Assembly (NCBI GenBank): GCA_965204655.1
Contig: OZ241998.1
Coordinates: forward strand, 1,240,001 to 1,304,000
Direction of reading: 5' to 3'
Length of the DNA: 64,000 nt
Source of the DNA: CATQHL01 sp965204655
GTDB lineage: Bacteria > Actinomycetota > Acidimicrobiia > Acidimicrobiales > CATQHL01
The position numbers were made by a program, and so were the translations under genes. The notes beneath the pieces were generated by a model. That model saw only the letters and a list, made by a program, of their open reading frames with translations. It was not told the origin of the DNA and ran no database searches. Below, piece after piece: positions 22,041-29,636 of the stretch (the first letter of the stretch is position 1; each line of letters opens with the position of its first letter).

Positions 22041-25000
22041 AGATCTGCCCCCGCGACGAGCGCCTGCAGCACTCTGAGTTCCGGACTGAACGCCTTCCGC
22101 CGGAATCTTCGGTCGTTCTCGCCGTGATCGGGGGCGGCGCGGCAGAATTCGCAGTGGTCTCTCGCTCCGCCCGATGGCCGGGGCGGAAAGACGCCGCCTT
22201 CGATGCCGTCAAGGATCAGACCCAGCAGTCGGAAGAACTCTGCTTCCACCCTTTCGTCGATTTCCAAATACAGCCACTCGAAGTTCTCACGCCCGGACAC
22301 AAACCAATAACCCGACACCACCTCGTTCTCAATAGGCGCCAAACCGCCAGGGTCATCCGATACCACCCCGCTTTCAGAAGAAACAAACCCGCCAGCCAAC
22401 CCACCCCCGCCAGCCAACCCACCCCAGAACCCACCCGAGCCTTCTGATGCTTTGACGATACCCTTGACGGCGCTGGCGTAAAGCGGAAGCTGCAGCTTGG
22501 GCTTGGCGGCGTTGTCGGGATAAGCCTTCTTCTTAGCGACCTCCCCGCCTGCGTGCAGCGTGAGGCTGCCCTCGCCTAACCCTTTGAATACTTTGGAGCG
22601 ACCGGTCTTGTAGTCGATCACCACCAACCCCCCCGAGGAGGAAACGTCTATGCGGTCAACCCGACCGGTGAGGCGCACCTTGCGCCCGTCTGGCAACTCG
22701 ACGATCACGGGGGGATGCGTGTCTTCCGGCTCAAAGCGGGAAGGCTGAGCAAAACCCTGCTCGCTTGCCTTAGGAGTCCAACCCTCGGCGGCTCTCCGCC
22801 TCTCGTCGTTATCTAGAAATCGCTCAAAGTCACGCAGCATCCTGCTTCGCTCCGACTGCCAGAACACTCGGTGCCCGGTGCGTCCTTGTTGTTCCGCTGC
22901 ATCCAGCGCCTCCTCGGCAATCCGGCGCAGTTGGCTGCGTCGCTCCGCGCTCCAGGCTTCGTTTGGCCGGGGGGGGGCGTCCAGGACGTGCTGGCGGAAG
23001 AAGCGGTCGAGGACGTTGTGCACCAGATCGCCGCGTTCAAGGGGCGGAATAAGCACTTCCCGGGCGGGATCCTCCAAGGGCTCTACCCCGAGCAGGTAGC
23101 GCATGAAGTAGGCGTGCGGGCACTCCGTCCACTTCTCCAGCCGAGAAGCCGACACCGCATGCCGAGCGTCGCTCAGTCGAGGAACCTCCACGCCGCTGAG
23201 GTTGCCGTCGAATCGAGTGAAATCACTGCTGAGGTGGGACTTCAGCATCTCCATGGGTCGATGCAGGACGCCGTCAGGGGCGCTCAGCGGATGCCTGCCG
23301 GAGCGCAGGACGTCAGGGTCGCCCAGCAACTCCCGCATGTTGAATTCGCTCTCGGTCACGGGAAACCCGCACGAGCGCGCCGCTGCGACCGATGACGGAA
23401 TCCGCTCCGCCTCCCCTCCATCCACCAAGTCCAGCCAGCGTGAGCGCAGCCGCTCGCCGGAATTCCTCAGATCACCCCGCGGGTACAGCAAGGTGCGCTC
23501 CTCCGATGCCGACGTCAGCGCCTCCAAGAACGACCGCTGCTCGTCCGCCAGACGAGCCTGAGCCCCCCGCGACTCGTCCAACTCCGCTATCAGGGGGTCG
23601 TCGTAGGCTCGAGACGGGAACACGCCCTCGGCCATCCCTAGTATCCAAACCCGCTGCAGCTCCACGCCGGTCAGTTTGTCGGGGGTGCTTATAAGCAAGC
23701 CGTGCCCTAGGCGTCCGCTGAACATGCCGCTGTTGTCCAGTTCGGCCTGCAGCGACCGACGGAAACGAGCCAGGTCGGGGTTGGGATCGAATTTGTCCAG
23801 GCCGGCGAGCCCTTCAAGGACACGCTCCACTTCTTCGGCGGCCTTCTGTTCGCTCTGCGGCCATACGCTCCGACTGCGCCAGTCGGAGTCGCCCAGCCGG
23901 TCGACGATCTGCTTCTTCGCCCAGGCGGCCATCCCTTCCCAGGTCTGCTCGGCGGCGGCCGTTCGGGTGGTTTTGCGGAGGTCGTCGACGAAATCTGCGA
24001 GGTCGTCGCAGTAGGCAATCTGCCGTTCAATTCCCGCCCTCCGGTGGTCGTTCTCCTCGTCCAGCAGGGAAAGCTTGCGCTCGCAGTCGCTGCGGAAGCG
24101 TTCCAGACGCTCCTCCCACTCCCCTCCGGCGCCTACTCCGGCGTTGCGACTGAGCCTCTCCCAGGCAGCCACCGGCACCAGCCTCCGGCGCCGCTGCTCG
24201 GCAGCGCCTGCCTCGGCAGTTTGCTGTCCTCCGGTTTGCTGCTCGGCGCCCTGTCCTCCGGCGCCCTGCCCGGCGCCCTGCCCGCTCGCCCCCTGACCGG
24301 CCGCTCCTCCCTCTCCCGATCTCTGCTCGCCTGCTCCTCGCCAGACTGCGCCCTGACCGCCGGCCCCGGCCTCGGCAGCCCCTTGACCGCCCGCCCCCTG
24401 CCCGGCGCCCTGACCGCTCACCACCTGCCCGCTCAAGTCGGCTGTCCGCACCCCGATCTCTCGTTCGGCGCGCACCGGCGCCGAGTTCAGCCACCTGAAG
24501 AGTTCCTCCCGCCCAAACCGACCCTCGGCCAACCCAAGGAGTCCGAGCAGGAAACGCCCCAGGATGCTCTCCGACGCCATCCCGACGCCCTGCCCGTGGA
24601 ACGGCAGATCGGCCTCTCTGAGTTGATCAGAGAGAAGCCGCAGGTAGGGCACCCGGGAGGGGTAGACGATGGCCATGCGATGGAGGTCAACGCCGTCTCG
24701 CAGGCCAGCCACCACGCCCCGAATCGCCGTCCGAACCTCCTCGTCGGCGTCGGGCGCCTCGATGATACGGGTTGGGCGGGGGAGCGACCAATGCTTAAAA
24801 CACTCCCCCGCCCCCTCGTCAGCGTCAAACGCCGCGAGGAAACCGGTTGATCCAGAGAAGGGCGGAGAAGACGACCGAGGCCCTCGTCCGTGAGCCGCCG
24901 CTCCCCGCAGAGGAGCGGTTGATCCAGGCAGAGGCGGAGAAGACGACCGAGGCTTCCGAACCCTCTCGCCGCCGAGGCTCTGCACGATTTCGGCAGACGC

Positions 25001-25720
25001 TGCGTCCGCCGTCGTCACCCCGGTCACACCGACCAGGACAACCAGCCTCTGACCCACCCCGCCCAAAGCCGACGCCAGGGAAACCAGGAACTCAACCTCA
25101 GCCTCCTTCAAGCGTCCGGGCAGGTAGACGAACGCCGCCCCTAAGCCGTGAACGGATGCGGGCGCCCGGCGAAGCGCCTCGGTAGCGGCGGCAATGATGT
25201 CTGACTCTTCGCTCAGCCCCTCCGCCCGCAGACGTCTGCGCACCTCCCGGTGGATGCCCACCACGTCCCGGAGCGTCTCGGACTTTTTTTCGTGGATGAA
25301 GAGCGATTTCGGGGGCTGGGAAGCGAGGTTCCTGTGCGCCTCCAGCAGCGTCCGCTCGGTGGAAGGGTGGCCGGCAACCGAAGCGAAGACGCCCGCCGAC
25401 GGACTCTCAAGCACGTTGCGCAGAATCCCCGAGAGCATCGTCGGGAGGACTTCCCGCAGTTCGTTCCCCGCCAGCCTCCTCGCCAACCTGGCCAGCGTGA
25501 GAACCTCCACTCCGACCGTGCGACGCCTAGCCAACGCCCTGCGCAAGGAGATGCACGCAGAGCTGTTCGGGGCGATCACCACGGCGGGGTCGAGGGGGTG
25601 CCCGCCGTCGGAGCGGGAGGCGCGGACAGCTTCGTTCAGCGACTCCAAGGCGGGAGCCCCGAAAGGAACTGGTCGGACGTCCACGTTCATGATGTCAACC
25701 TTAGAGGCCGCCTGTGACAT
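22037..25720 (-). CDS. addB: AddB-like nuclease subunit with Cas4-type PD-(D/E)xK domain
   Basis: A 1227-residue protein. The N terminus has a degenerate nucleotide-binding region ('APNSSACISLRRAL') without a canonical Walker A, as in many AddB proteins. The C-terminal nuclease shows 'RVDRIDVSS', 'VVIDYKTGR' and 'LPLYASAV'. Iron-sulfur candidates are the Cys in 'WTECPHAY' and the pair in 'CEFC'; the usual fourth Cys is not obvious (a His lies near the expected place). Two inserts look lineage-specific: a Pro/Ser duplication near residue 265 and a Gly/Ala/Gln-rich stretch of about 80 residues near 430-510. ATG 25720 is used; the ATG ten codons later is an alternative. It forms an operon with addA. 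Confidence 0.85.
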   Translation of the reverse strand: MSQAASKVDIMNVDVRPVPFGAPALESLNEAVRASRSDGGHPLDPAVVIAPNSSACISLRRALARRRTVGVEVLTLARLARRLAGNELREVLPTMLSGILRNVLESPSAGVFASVAGHPSTERTLLEAHRNLASQPPKSLFIHEKKSETLRDVVGIHREVRRRLRAEGLSEESDIIAAATEALRRAPASVHGLGAAFVYLPGRLKEAEVEFLVSLASALGGVGQRLVVLVGVTGVTTADAASAEIVQSLGGERVRKPRSSSPPLPGSTAPLRGAAAHGRGPRSSSPPFSGSTGFLAAFDADEGAGECFKHWSLPRPTRIIEAPDADEEVRTAIRGVVAGLRDGVDLHRMAIVYPSRVPYLRLLSDQLREADLPFHGQGVGMASESILGRFLLGLLGLAEGRFGREELFRWLNSAPVRAEREIGVRTADLSGQVVSGQGAGQGAGGQGAAEAGAGGQGAVWRGAGEQRSGEGGAAGQGASGQGAGQGAGGQGAEQQTGGQQTAEAGAAEQRRRRLVPVAAWERLSRNAGVGAGGEWEERLERFRSDCERKLSLLDEENDHRRAGIERQIAYCDDLADFVDDLRKTTRTAAAEQTWEGMAAWAKKQIVDRLGDSDWRSRSVWPQSEQKAAEEVERVLEGLAGLDKFDPNPDLARFRRSLQAELDNSGMFSGRLGHGLLISTPDKLTGVELQRVWILGMAEGVFPSRAYDDPLIAELDESRGAQARLADEQRSFLEALTSASEERTLLYPRGDLRNSGERLRSRWLDLVDGGEAERIPSSVAAARSCGFPVTESEFNMRELLGDPDVLRSGRHPLSAPDGVLHRPMEMLKSHLSSDFTRFDGNLSGVEVPRLSDARHAVSASRLEKWTECPHAYFMRYLLGVEPLEDPAREVLIPPLERGDLVHNVLDRFFRQHVLDAPPRPNEAWSAERRSQLRRIAEEALDAAEQQGRTGHRVFWQSERSRMLRDFERFLDNDERRRAAEGWTPKASEQGFAQPSRFEPEDTHPPVIVELPDGRKVRLTGRVDRIDVSSSGGLVVIDYKTGRSKVFKGLGEGSLTLHAGGEVAKKKAYPDNAAKPKLQLPLYASAVKGIVKASEGSGGFWGGLAGGGGLAGGFVSSESGVVSDDPGGLAPIENEVVSGYWFVSGRENFEWLYLEIDERVEAEFFRLLGLILDGIEGGVFPPRPSGGARDHCEFCRAAPDHGENDRRFRRKAFSPELRVLQALVAGADL
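24846..24955. repeat. 72-bp-pitch duplication inside the AddB-like gene
   Basis: A segment starting 'gttgatccag' at 24846 recurs at 24918, exactly 72 bases later, with about 38 shared bases including 'ggcggagaagacgaccgagg'. In protein this gives 'PRSSSPP' twice, 24 residues apart. The intervening bases are unrelated. Confidence 0.8.
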
Positions 25721-25896
25721 CCGCCGATTTACGGCGTCAGCCGGTCGGCGTCAGCCGGTCGGCATTGCCGTCCCTATTATCCTGCGTCGTCTCTCCCGAA
25801 GGGCGGGTTCAGTCACCTCGCATCAGGTCGCCCCGCGTCAGCCGCCCTACGTCAATCGCCCCTACCTGAGGCCGCCCCAGCCGCCCCGCCCTGACG

Positions 25897-27243
25897 TCAA
25901 CCCGCCTTCGCCGCCCCGCCGAATTTCTTCAGCAGAATGCCGCCCAACACGATCACGCCCACCGCGACGGTGGCGATTCCTATGTAGCGGCTCATGAACC
26001 CGAAGCCTTGCCATCCCACGATCGCGCCAGCCGCAAACCCGCTTAGCACCCCGGCACCGTTCATCAGCAAGTCTGCCGCTCCTTGAACACCGACCTTGTC
26101 GTTAGCGGATATTACCGAAGTCAGCAGACTCGACCCGGAGATGAGACAGAAGCTCCACCCCAACCCAACTAAGCCCAAACCCACAAACATACCCAGAGAG
26201 CTTGCGGACGGGGTGTACGAGGCGATTTCAGCACCTGCGAAACTGATGAGCGACCCCGCCACGATGGTCGGTCTAATCCCAAAACGTTCGCATGCCATCC
26301 CCACCAGCGGGGAGAATGCGAACATCCCGAGTACATGTACCGACTCGACAAACCCGATTAGGCGAAGTCCTTGGTCGCCCTCCAACATGTGCAGCGGCGC
26401 CGTGACCATTACCGCTATCATCACGAAGTGTCCCGCAGACATGGCGGAAACGGCTGTAATCGCTCCGGGTGTTTGTCTGATCTGCCGCAGGGAGTAGCGC
26501 AGCGTCGGACGTTGTTGTTTTGGAGCGCCGAACCCGACGATGCGTCGAGCCGTAAGCAATGGGTCGGGTTTTAGTCTTCCGCAAATCAGGGCGGCCCCGA
26601 CAAAAGCCAAAGCAATAAACAAATACGTCCCAACCATGTCCCTTAGGCCCAACCGGACGGCCAGGTCTGCTGCCGGCCCCAGCGCTATGGCTGGCCCGGC
26701 GACCGCTCCCAGCGTCGTAGACCAAATCAGCATTCCGATGTTGCGGGCGTGGCGCTCGGGGCGCACAAGGTCGACCGCAGCGAAGCGCGCCGCAAACCCG
26801 CTGGCGTTGCCCACGCCCACTCCTATGATACCTGCGGCAGCCAAACCCCAGAGGTTGAAGATGCTTCCCAACACAGCGAGCAGCCCGCCCGCCGAGGCCG
26901 CTAAGTATCCGGAGCGAAGCCCGATTCGGCGTCCTTTGCGCTCCATGAGTTTGGCCAACGGAATGGCTGCCCCCGCCGTGCCGACCGCAAACCCGGATGC
27001 CACGTATTCGCCCAGGCTATCGCTGCCGCTGATTTCCTCTACCAGGATGCTTATAGAGCCGAAGCCGGCTGCCGTTCCGGCTCCTCCCAGAGCCACGGAC
27101 GCCATCAGGACGCGCAGCGTGCGGCGTTGAAGCGCCGATGCGTCCGCCTCGGTGGGAGGCTGTTCAGGGGGGGTCGCTCCGGAAGGGGAGGTCGATCCGG
27201 ACTGGGGGGTCGCTCCGGAAGGGGAGGCCGCTGCGTCAGTCAA
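25897..27243 (-). CDS. MFS transporter
   Basis: A 448-residue membrane protein with about 12 hydrophobic segments and an MFS-like loop between segments 2 and 3 ('KLMERKGRRIGLRSG', about 115). It should be a proton-driven exporter or importer; the substrate is unknown. The start is uncertain. TTG 27243 gives an N-terminal 45-residue Ser/Pro/Gly-rich repeat segment, while the next ATG (residue about 49) would remove the beginning of the first membrane helix, so TTG or an intermediate start is likelier. The preceding TetR gene is on the same strand and may control it. The gene lies 176 bases upstream of addB. Confidence 0.85.
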   Translation of the reverse strand: MTDAAASPSGATPQSGSTSPSGATPPEQPPTEADASALQRRTLRVLMASVALGGAGTAAGFGSISILVEEISGSDSLGEYVASGFAVGTAGAAIPLAKLMERKGRRIGLRSGYLAASAGGLLAVLGSIFNLWGLAAAGIIGVGVGNASGFAARFAAVDLVRPERHARNIGMLIWSTTLGAVAGPAIALGPAADLAVRLGLRDMVGTYLFIALAFVGAALICGRLKPDPLLTARRIVGFGAPKQQRPTLRYSLRQIRQTPGAITAVSAMSAGHFVMIAVMVTAPLHMLEGDQGLRLIGFVESVHVLGMFAFSPLVGMACERFGIRPTIVAGSLISFAGAEIASYTPSASSLGMFVGLGLVGLGWSFCLISGSSLLTSVISANDKVGVQGAADLLMNGAGVLSGFAAGAIVGWQGFGFMSRYIGIATVAVGVIVLGGILLKKFGGAAKAG

Positions 27244-27430
27244 GGACGCTCCGGACGGGGAGGACGGGAGGACGGACGGACGGACAGGGACGCAACTGCG
27301 TCAGTCAAGATCGCTCCAGACGGGGAGCGGGGACGGGGGTCGCTCCGTCAGTCAAGGTCGTTCCGGACAGGGGGGAAGGGGGACGGGGAGGCCGCTGTGT
27401 CAGTCAAGTCTGCTCCGGACGGGGAACGGG
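27232..27430. repeat. Four imperfect repeats between the TetR and MFS genes
   Basis: A motif of about 28 bases, 'gtcagtcaaggncg' followed by 'ctccggacgggga', occurs at about 27235, 27300, 27347 and 27399. Spacings are irregular (47-65 bases). They fill the 198 bases between the TetR stop and the MFS start and run into the MFS coding sequence. Whether they bind a regulator is unknown; they are not clear palindromes apart from TCCGGA. Confidence 0.7.
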
Positions 27431-27441
27431 GGGACGGGGGG

Positions 27442-28050
27442 TTACTGCCCTGAGGCGGACGCCGAGGCGGAGTCGGGGACGCTGAGACCCTGGATCACGA
27501 GGCGGGAAAACTCTTCGCCGATTTCCGAAAGGCTCGCAGGCCCCTCTGGGCTGTACCAGAACGACATTGCGTTGAGCATTCCGATGATCCCCATAGCGCA
27601 AAGCCTGGGGTTCAGGTCTGGACGGATGGCGCCTTCTTTCTGGCCTCGGCTAATCTGAGACCTCAGAAATCCGCTGTAGATCTCGCCAGCCTCTCGGATT
27701 ACCTCCTGCCTCTCAGGGGAAAGCGACCGGAAGTCCCTGAAGAAAACAGACGTCTGGACGCGGGTAGAGGCAAACACTTCCACGTGCTTGCGGACAAGGG
27801 CGTCGACCATCTCTAGTGCGTCCCCTTCCCGCTTCTCTAGCTCCTCCACCGCGGCGAGAGCTGCGTCGTAAGCCTCTTTGATGACCGTGAACAGCAACTC
27901 CTCCTTAGACTCCATGTAGTAGTAGAGGCTGCCCTTCAGGATCCCGACCGCATCTGCGATGTCCTGCGTGGAAGTAGCGTCGTAGCCCTTCCGGTCGAAA
28001 ACACGGGCGGCGGCATCGATGATCTCCCGCTGGCGAGGTTTATTGCTCAT
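27442..28050 (-). CDS. TetR-family transcriptional regulator
   Basis: A 202-residue regulator. The N-terminal helix-turn-helix is typical: 'IIDAAARVFDRKGYDATS' then 'IADAVGILKGSLYYYMESKEEL' (first 50 residues, quoted in part). The helical C-terminal ligand domain resembles TetR proteins that respond to fatty acyl-CoA or lipid-like ligands, but the ligand cannot be read from sequence. It precedes the MFS gene on the same strand and may repress it and itself. The C terminus ends in an Ala/Ser repeat. It starts at ATG 28050. Confidence 0.88.
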   Translation of the reverse strand: MSNKPRQREIIDAAARVFDRKGYDATSTQDIADAVGILKGSLYYYMESKEELLFTVIKEAYDAALAAVEELEKREGDALEMVDALVRKHVEVFASTRVQTSVFFRDFRSLSPERQEVIREAGEIYSGFLRSQISRGQKEGAIRPDLNPRLCAMGIIGMLNAMSFWYSPEGPASLSEIGEEFSRLVIQGLSVPDSASASASGQ

Positions 28051-28405
28051 AAGCGCCTAGGCTAGTGGGTTACAGGGCTAGGATCGGGGGCAACGGGGAT
28101 AGGGGGGTACTGGGATCGGGGGCTAGGAAGGGAGAGGGCGGGTGAGCGAGGGATGAGGAGTGGGGCGGAATGCATGCGAGGGTTGCGGGGGGGGAGAAGA
28201 GCGAGGGTGACGTGCAAGCCGTGAGAACCCACCGCTCCCTCTCGGAGTAGGTCGTGTTGCGGGGGGGAGAAGAGCGAGGGTGACGTGCAAGGGAAACTAA
28301 CAACCCTACTCTGGCAGGGCTGAGAATTCCAAAGGGAACAGGCGTTAGATGAATAGATACTTATTAGACAAACCAAAGAGACAATTAAGCAAAAGAATTA
28401 CACGC
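28051..28405. other. Gene-free region with a 73-74-bp-pitch duplication
   Basis: About 350 bases upstream of the TetR gene and of the coiled-coil membrane gene. A segment beginning 'gttgcgggg' at 28182 (8 G) recurs at 28256 (7 G), followed in both by 'agaagagcgagggtgacgtg'. Composition changes abruptly from GC-rich to AT-rich near 28300, marking an insertion boundary. The TetR promoter should lie here, but I could not place it. Confidence 0.6.
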
Positions 28406-28413
28406 AAAGGAGG
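28406..28413 (+). promoter_or_regulatory. Strong Shine-Dalgarno that sets the start at 28421
   Basis: The perfect 'aaaggagg' lies seven bases before ATG 28421. An in-frame ATG at 28349 lacks such a site, so the shorter product is preferred. Confidence 0.85.
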
Positions 28414-28420
28414 CGTAACA

Positions 28421-29401
28421 ATGGCAAACTCTAAGGGAAAGTTAAATTCTCCAGAAAACGCAGTTGGGCAAGGGCTAGCTTCAGCATCTAGTGTGGAAAA
28501 GCTGACTCGGAGAATACCAGACTTGCGAGATCAACTCGGAAAGATTGAAAAGCTTTCAAAAGACACTGTCGATATTCTAGAGAAAATTCTGCAGAACTTA
28601 GATACATATCACGAAGACTTCAGTAACGGCAAGAATGAAATGCTGGAGGCACTAGATAAGGAAAAATATTGGATAAACAATGAACAATTCGAAAGTGATG
28701 AGAATAGAGAAGAATATACCGCAACAGTGACAAATGCGATAAAGCAAATTAACTGTTTACCTGACTCTTATGACTCAGCAAGGTCAGTAGCTAACGAGTT
28801 AGAACATTCACAAGAAACACTCGCTACAACCACCAGAACAAGAAAATTGCTTGCTAAAATGGAAGAACTACTTCCACGTCATGAGTCGCATGAACTCGGC
28901 ATGTGGTATGAGGAAGCGCGCAAAAGAACTAAACTACGCGGTCTCTACATAGGATTTTTCTCAATTCTATTAGTGTTCATATCACTTATAGTTATAACCC
29001 TAATACTTGGACTCGGGCAAGGAGAAACAGAAAATTACACTACTTGGTATACAGCCATAGCACAGTATACTACTTTGCGCTTTGCTCTCTTAGGAGCATT
29101 CACTGCAGCGTTATGGTTTTTGGGAAAGCAAATTTCAAATCAAAAGAAAATATATGAGGAGTATGGTCACAAAGAAACCATGATGAAGTCATTTAGAGGA
29201 TTCGCGTCCAAATTATCTAGTATGCGAGAAGTCATAAGCAGGAGTCCTGAACTTGCCAATGATGCAGCGAAAGAGACAATCTCTAACATACTGAAAACCG
29301 AATCGGAACTAGCAACGGCGGCAATTAAGATAGTAGAAAAAAATCCTGCCGAGCATCTGTCCGCAGAACCTTCACGACGAAAAACTGGATCAGAAAGTTG
29401 A
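28421..29401 (+). CDS. Coiled-coil protein with two membrane helices
   Basis: A 326-residue protein of unknown family. Residues 1-165 are helical and charged, rich in Glu, Lys and Asn, and likely coiled coil. Two membrane segments follow: about 174-198 ('FSILLVFISLIVITLILG') and about 217-236 ('FALLGAFTAALWFLG'). The last 90 residues are cytoplasmic-looking helix. The start is chosen on the strong Shine-Dalgarno at 28406-28413. The gene is AT-rich compared with its neighbours and has no operon partner, so it was probably acquired horizontally. Such two-helix coiled-coil proteins occur as membrane effectors in defence islands, but function here is not established. Confidence 0.7.
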   Translation: MANSKGKLNSPENAVGQGLASASSVEKLTRRIPDLRDQLGKIEKLSKDTVDILEKILQNLDTYHEDFSNGKNEMLEALDKEKYWINNEQFESDENREEYTATVTNAIKQINCLPDSYDSARSVANELEHSQETLATTTRTRKLLAKMEELLPRHESHELGMWYEEARKRTKLRGLYIGFFSILLVFISLIVITLILGLGQGETENYTTWYTAIAQYTTLRFALLGAFTAALWFLGKQISNQKKIYEEYGHKETMMKSFRGFASKLSSMREVISRSPELANDAAKETISNILKTESELATAAIKIVEKNPAEHLSAEPSRRKTGSES

Positions 29402-29636
29402 ATTTTATGCTTGCGATAAAACAAATGGTGGCTTCAGCAAGAAATATCTCTAGAGAGCAACTCATAACTTATCCAGATTTTATAGAAGATTCACGCAGTG
29501 CTAAATACTCGTCCCGAGAATTCCGCTGTCTTGTGGAGAAACATCCCTGAATGGAAGCTTATAAACTGCTTCCGATAGGTTAATACGTTATGAGTTATTG
29601 TGTTTTGCGATAATTCCTAGACTTTCATTCTTCTTA

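Noticed and set aside
27232..27430. TetR operators
   Set aside because: The repeats are not symmetrical and are irregularly spaced, so there is no sound basis to call them operators.
29553..29573. Terminator after the coiled-coil gene
   Set aside because: GGAAGC and GCTTCC arms can pair around a 9-base loop, but the stem is short and no T run follows.
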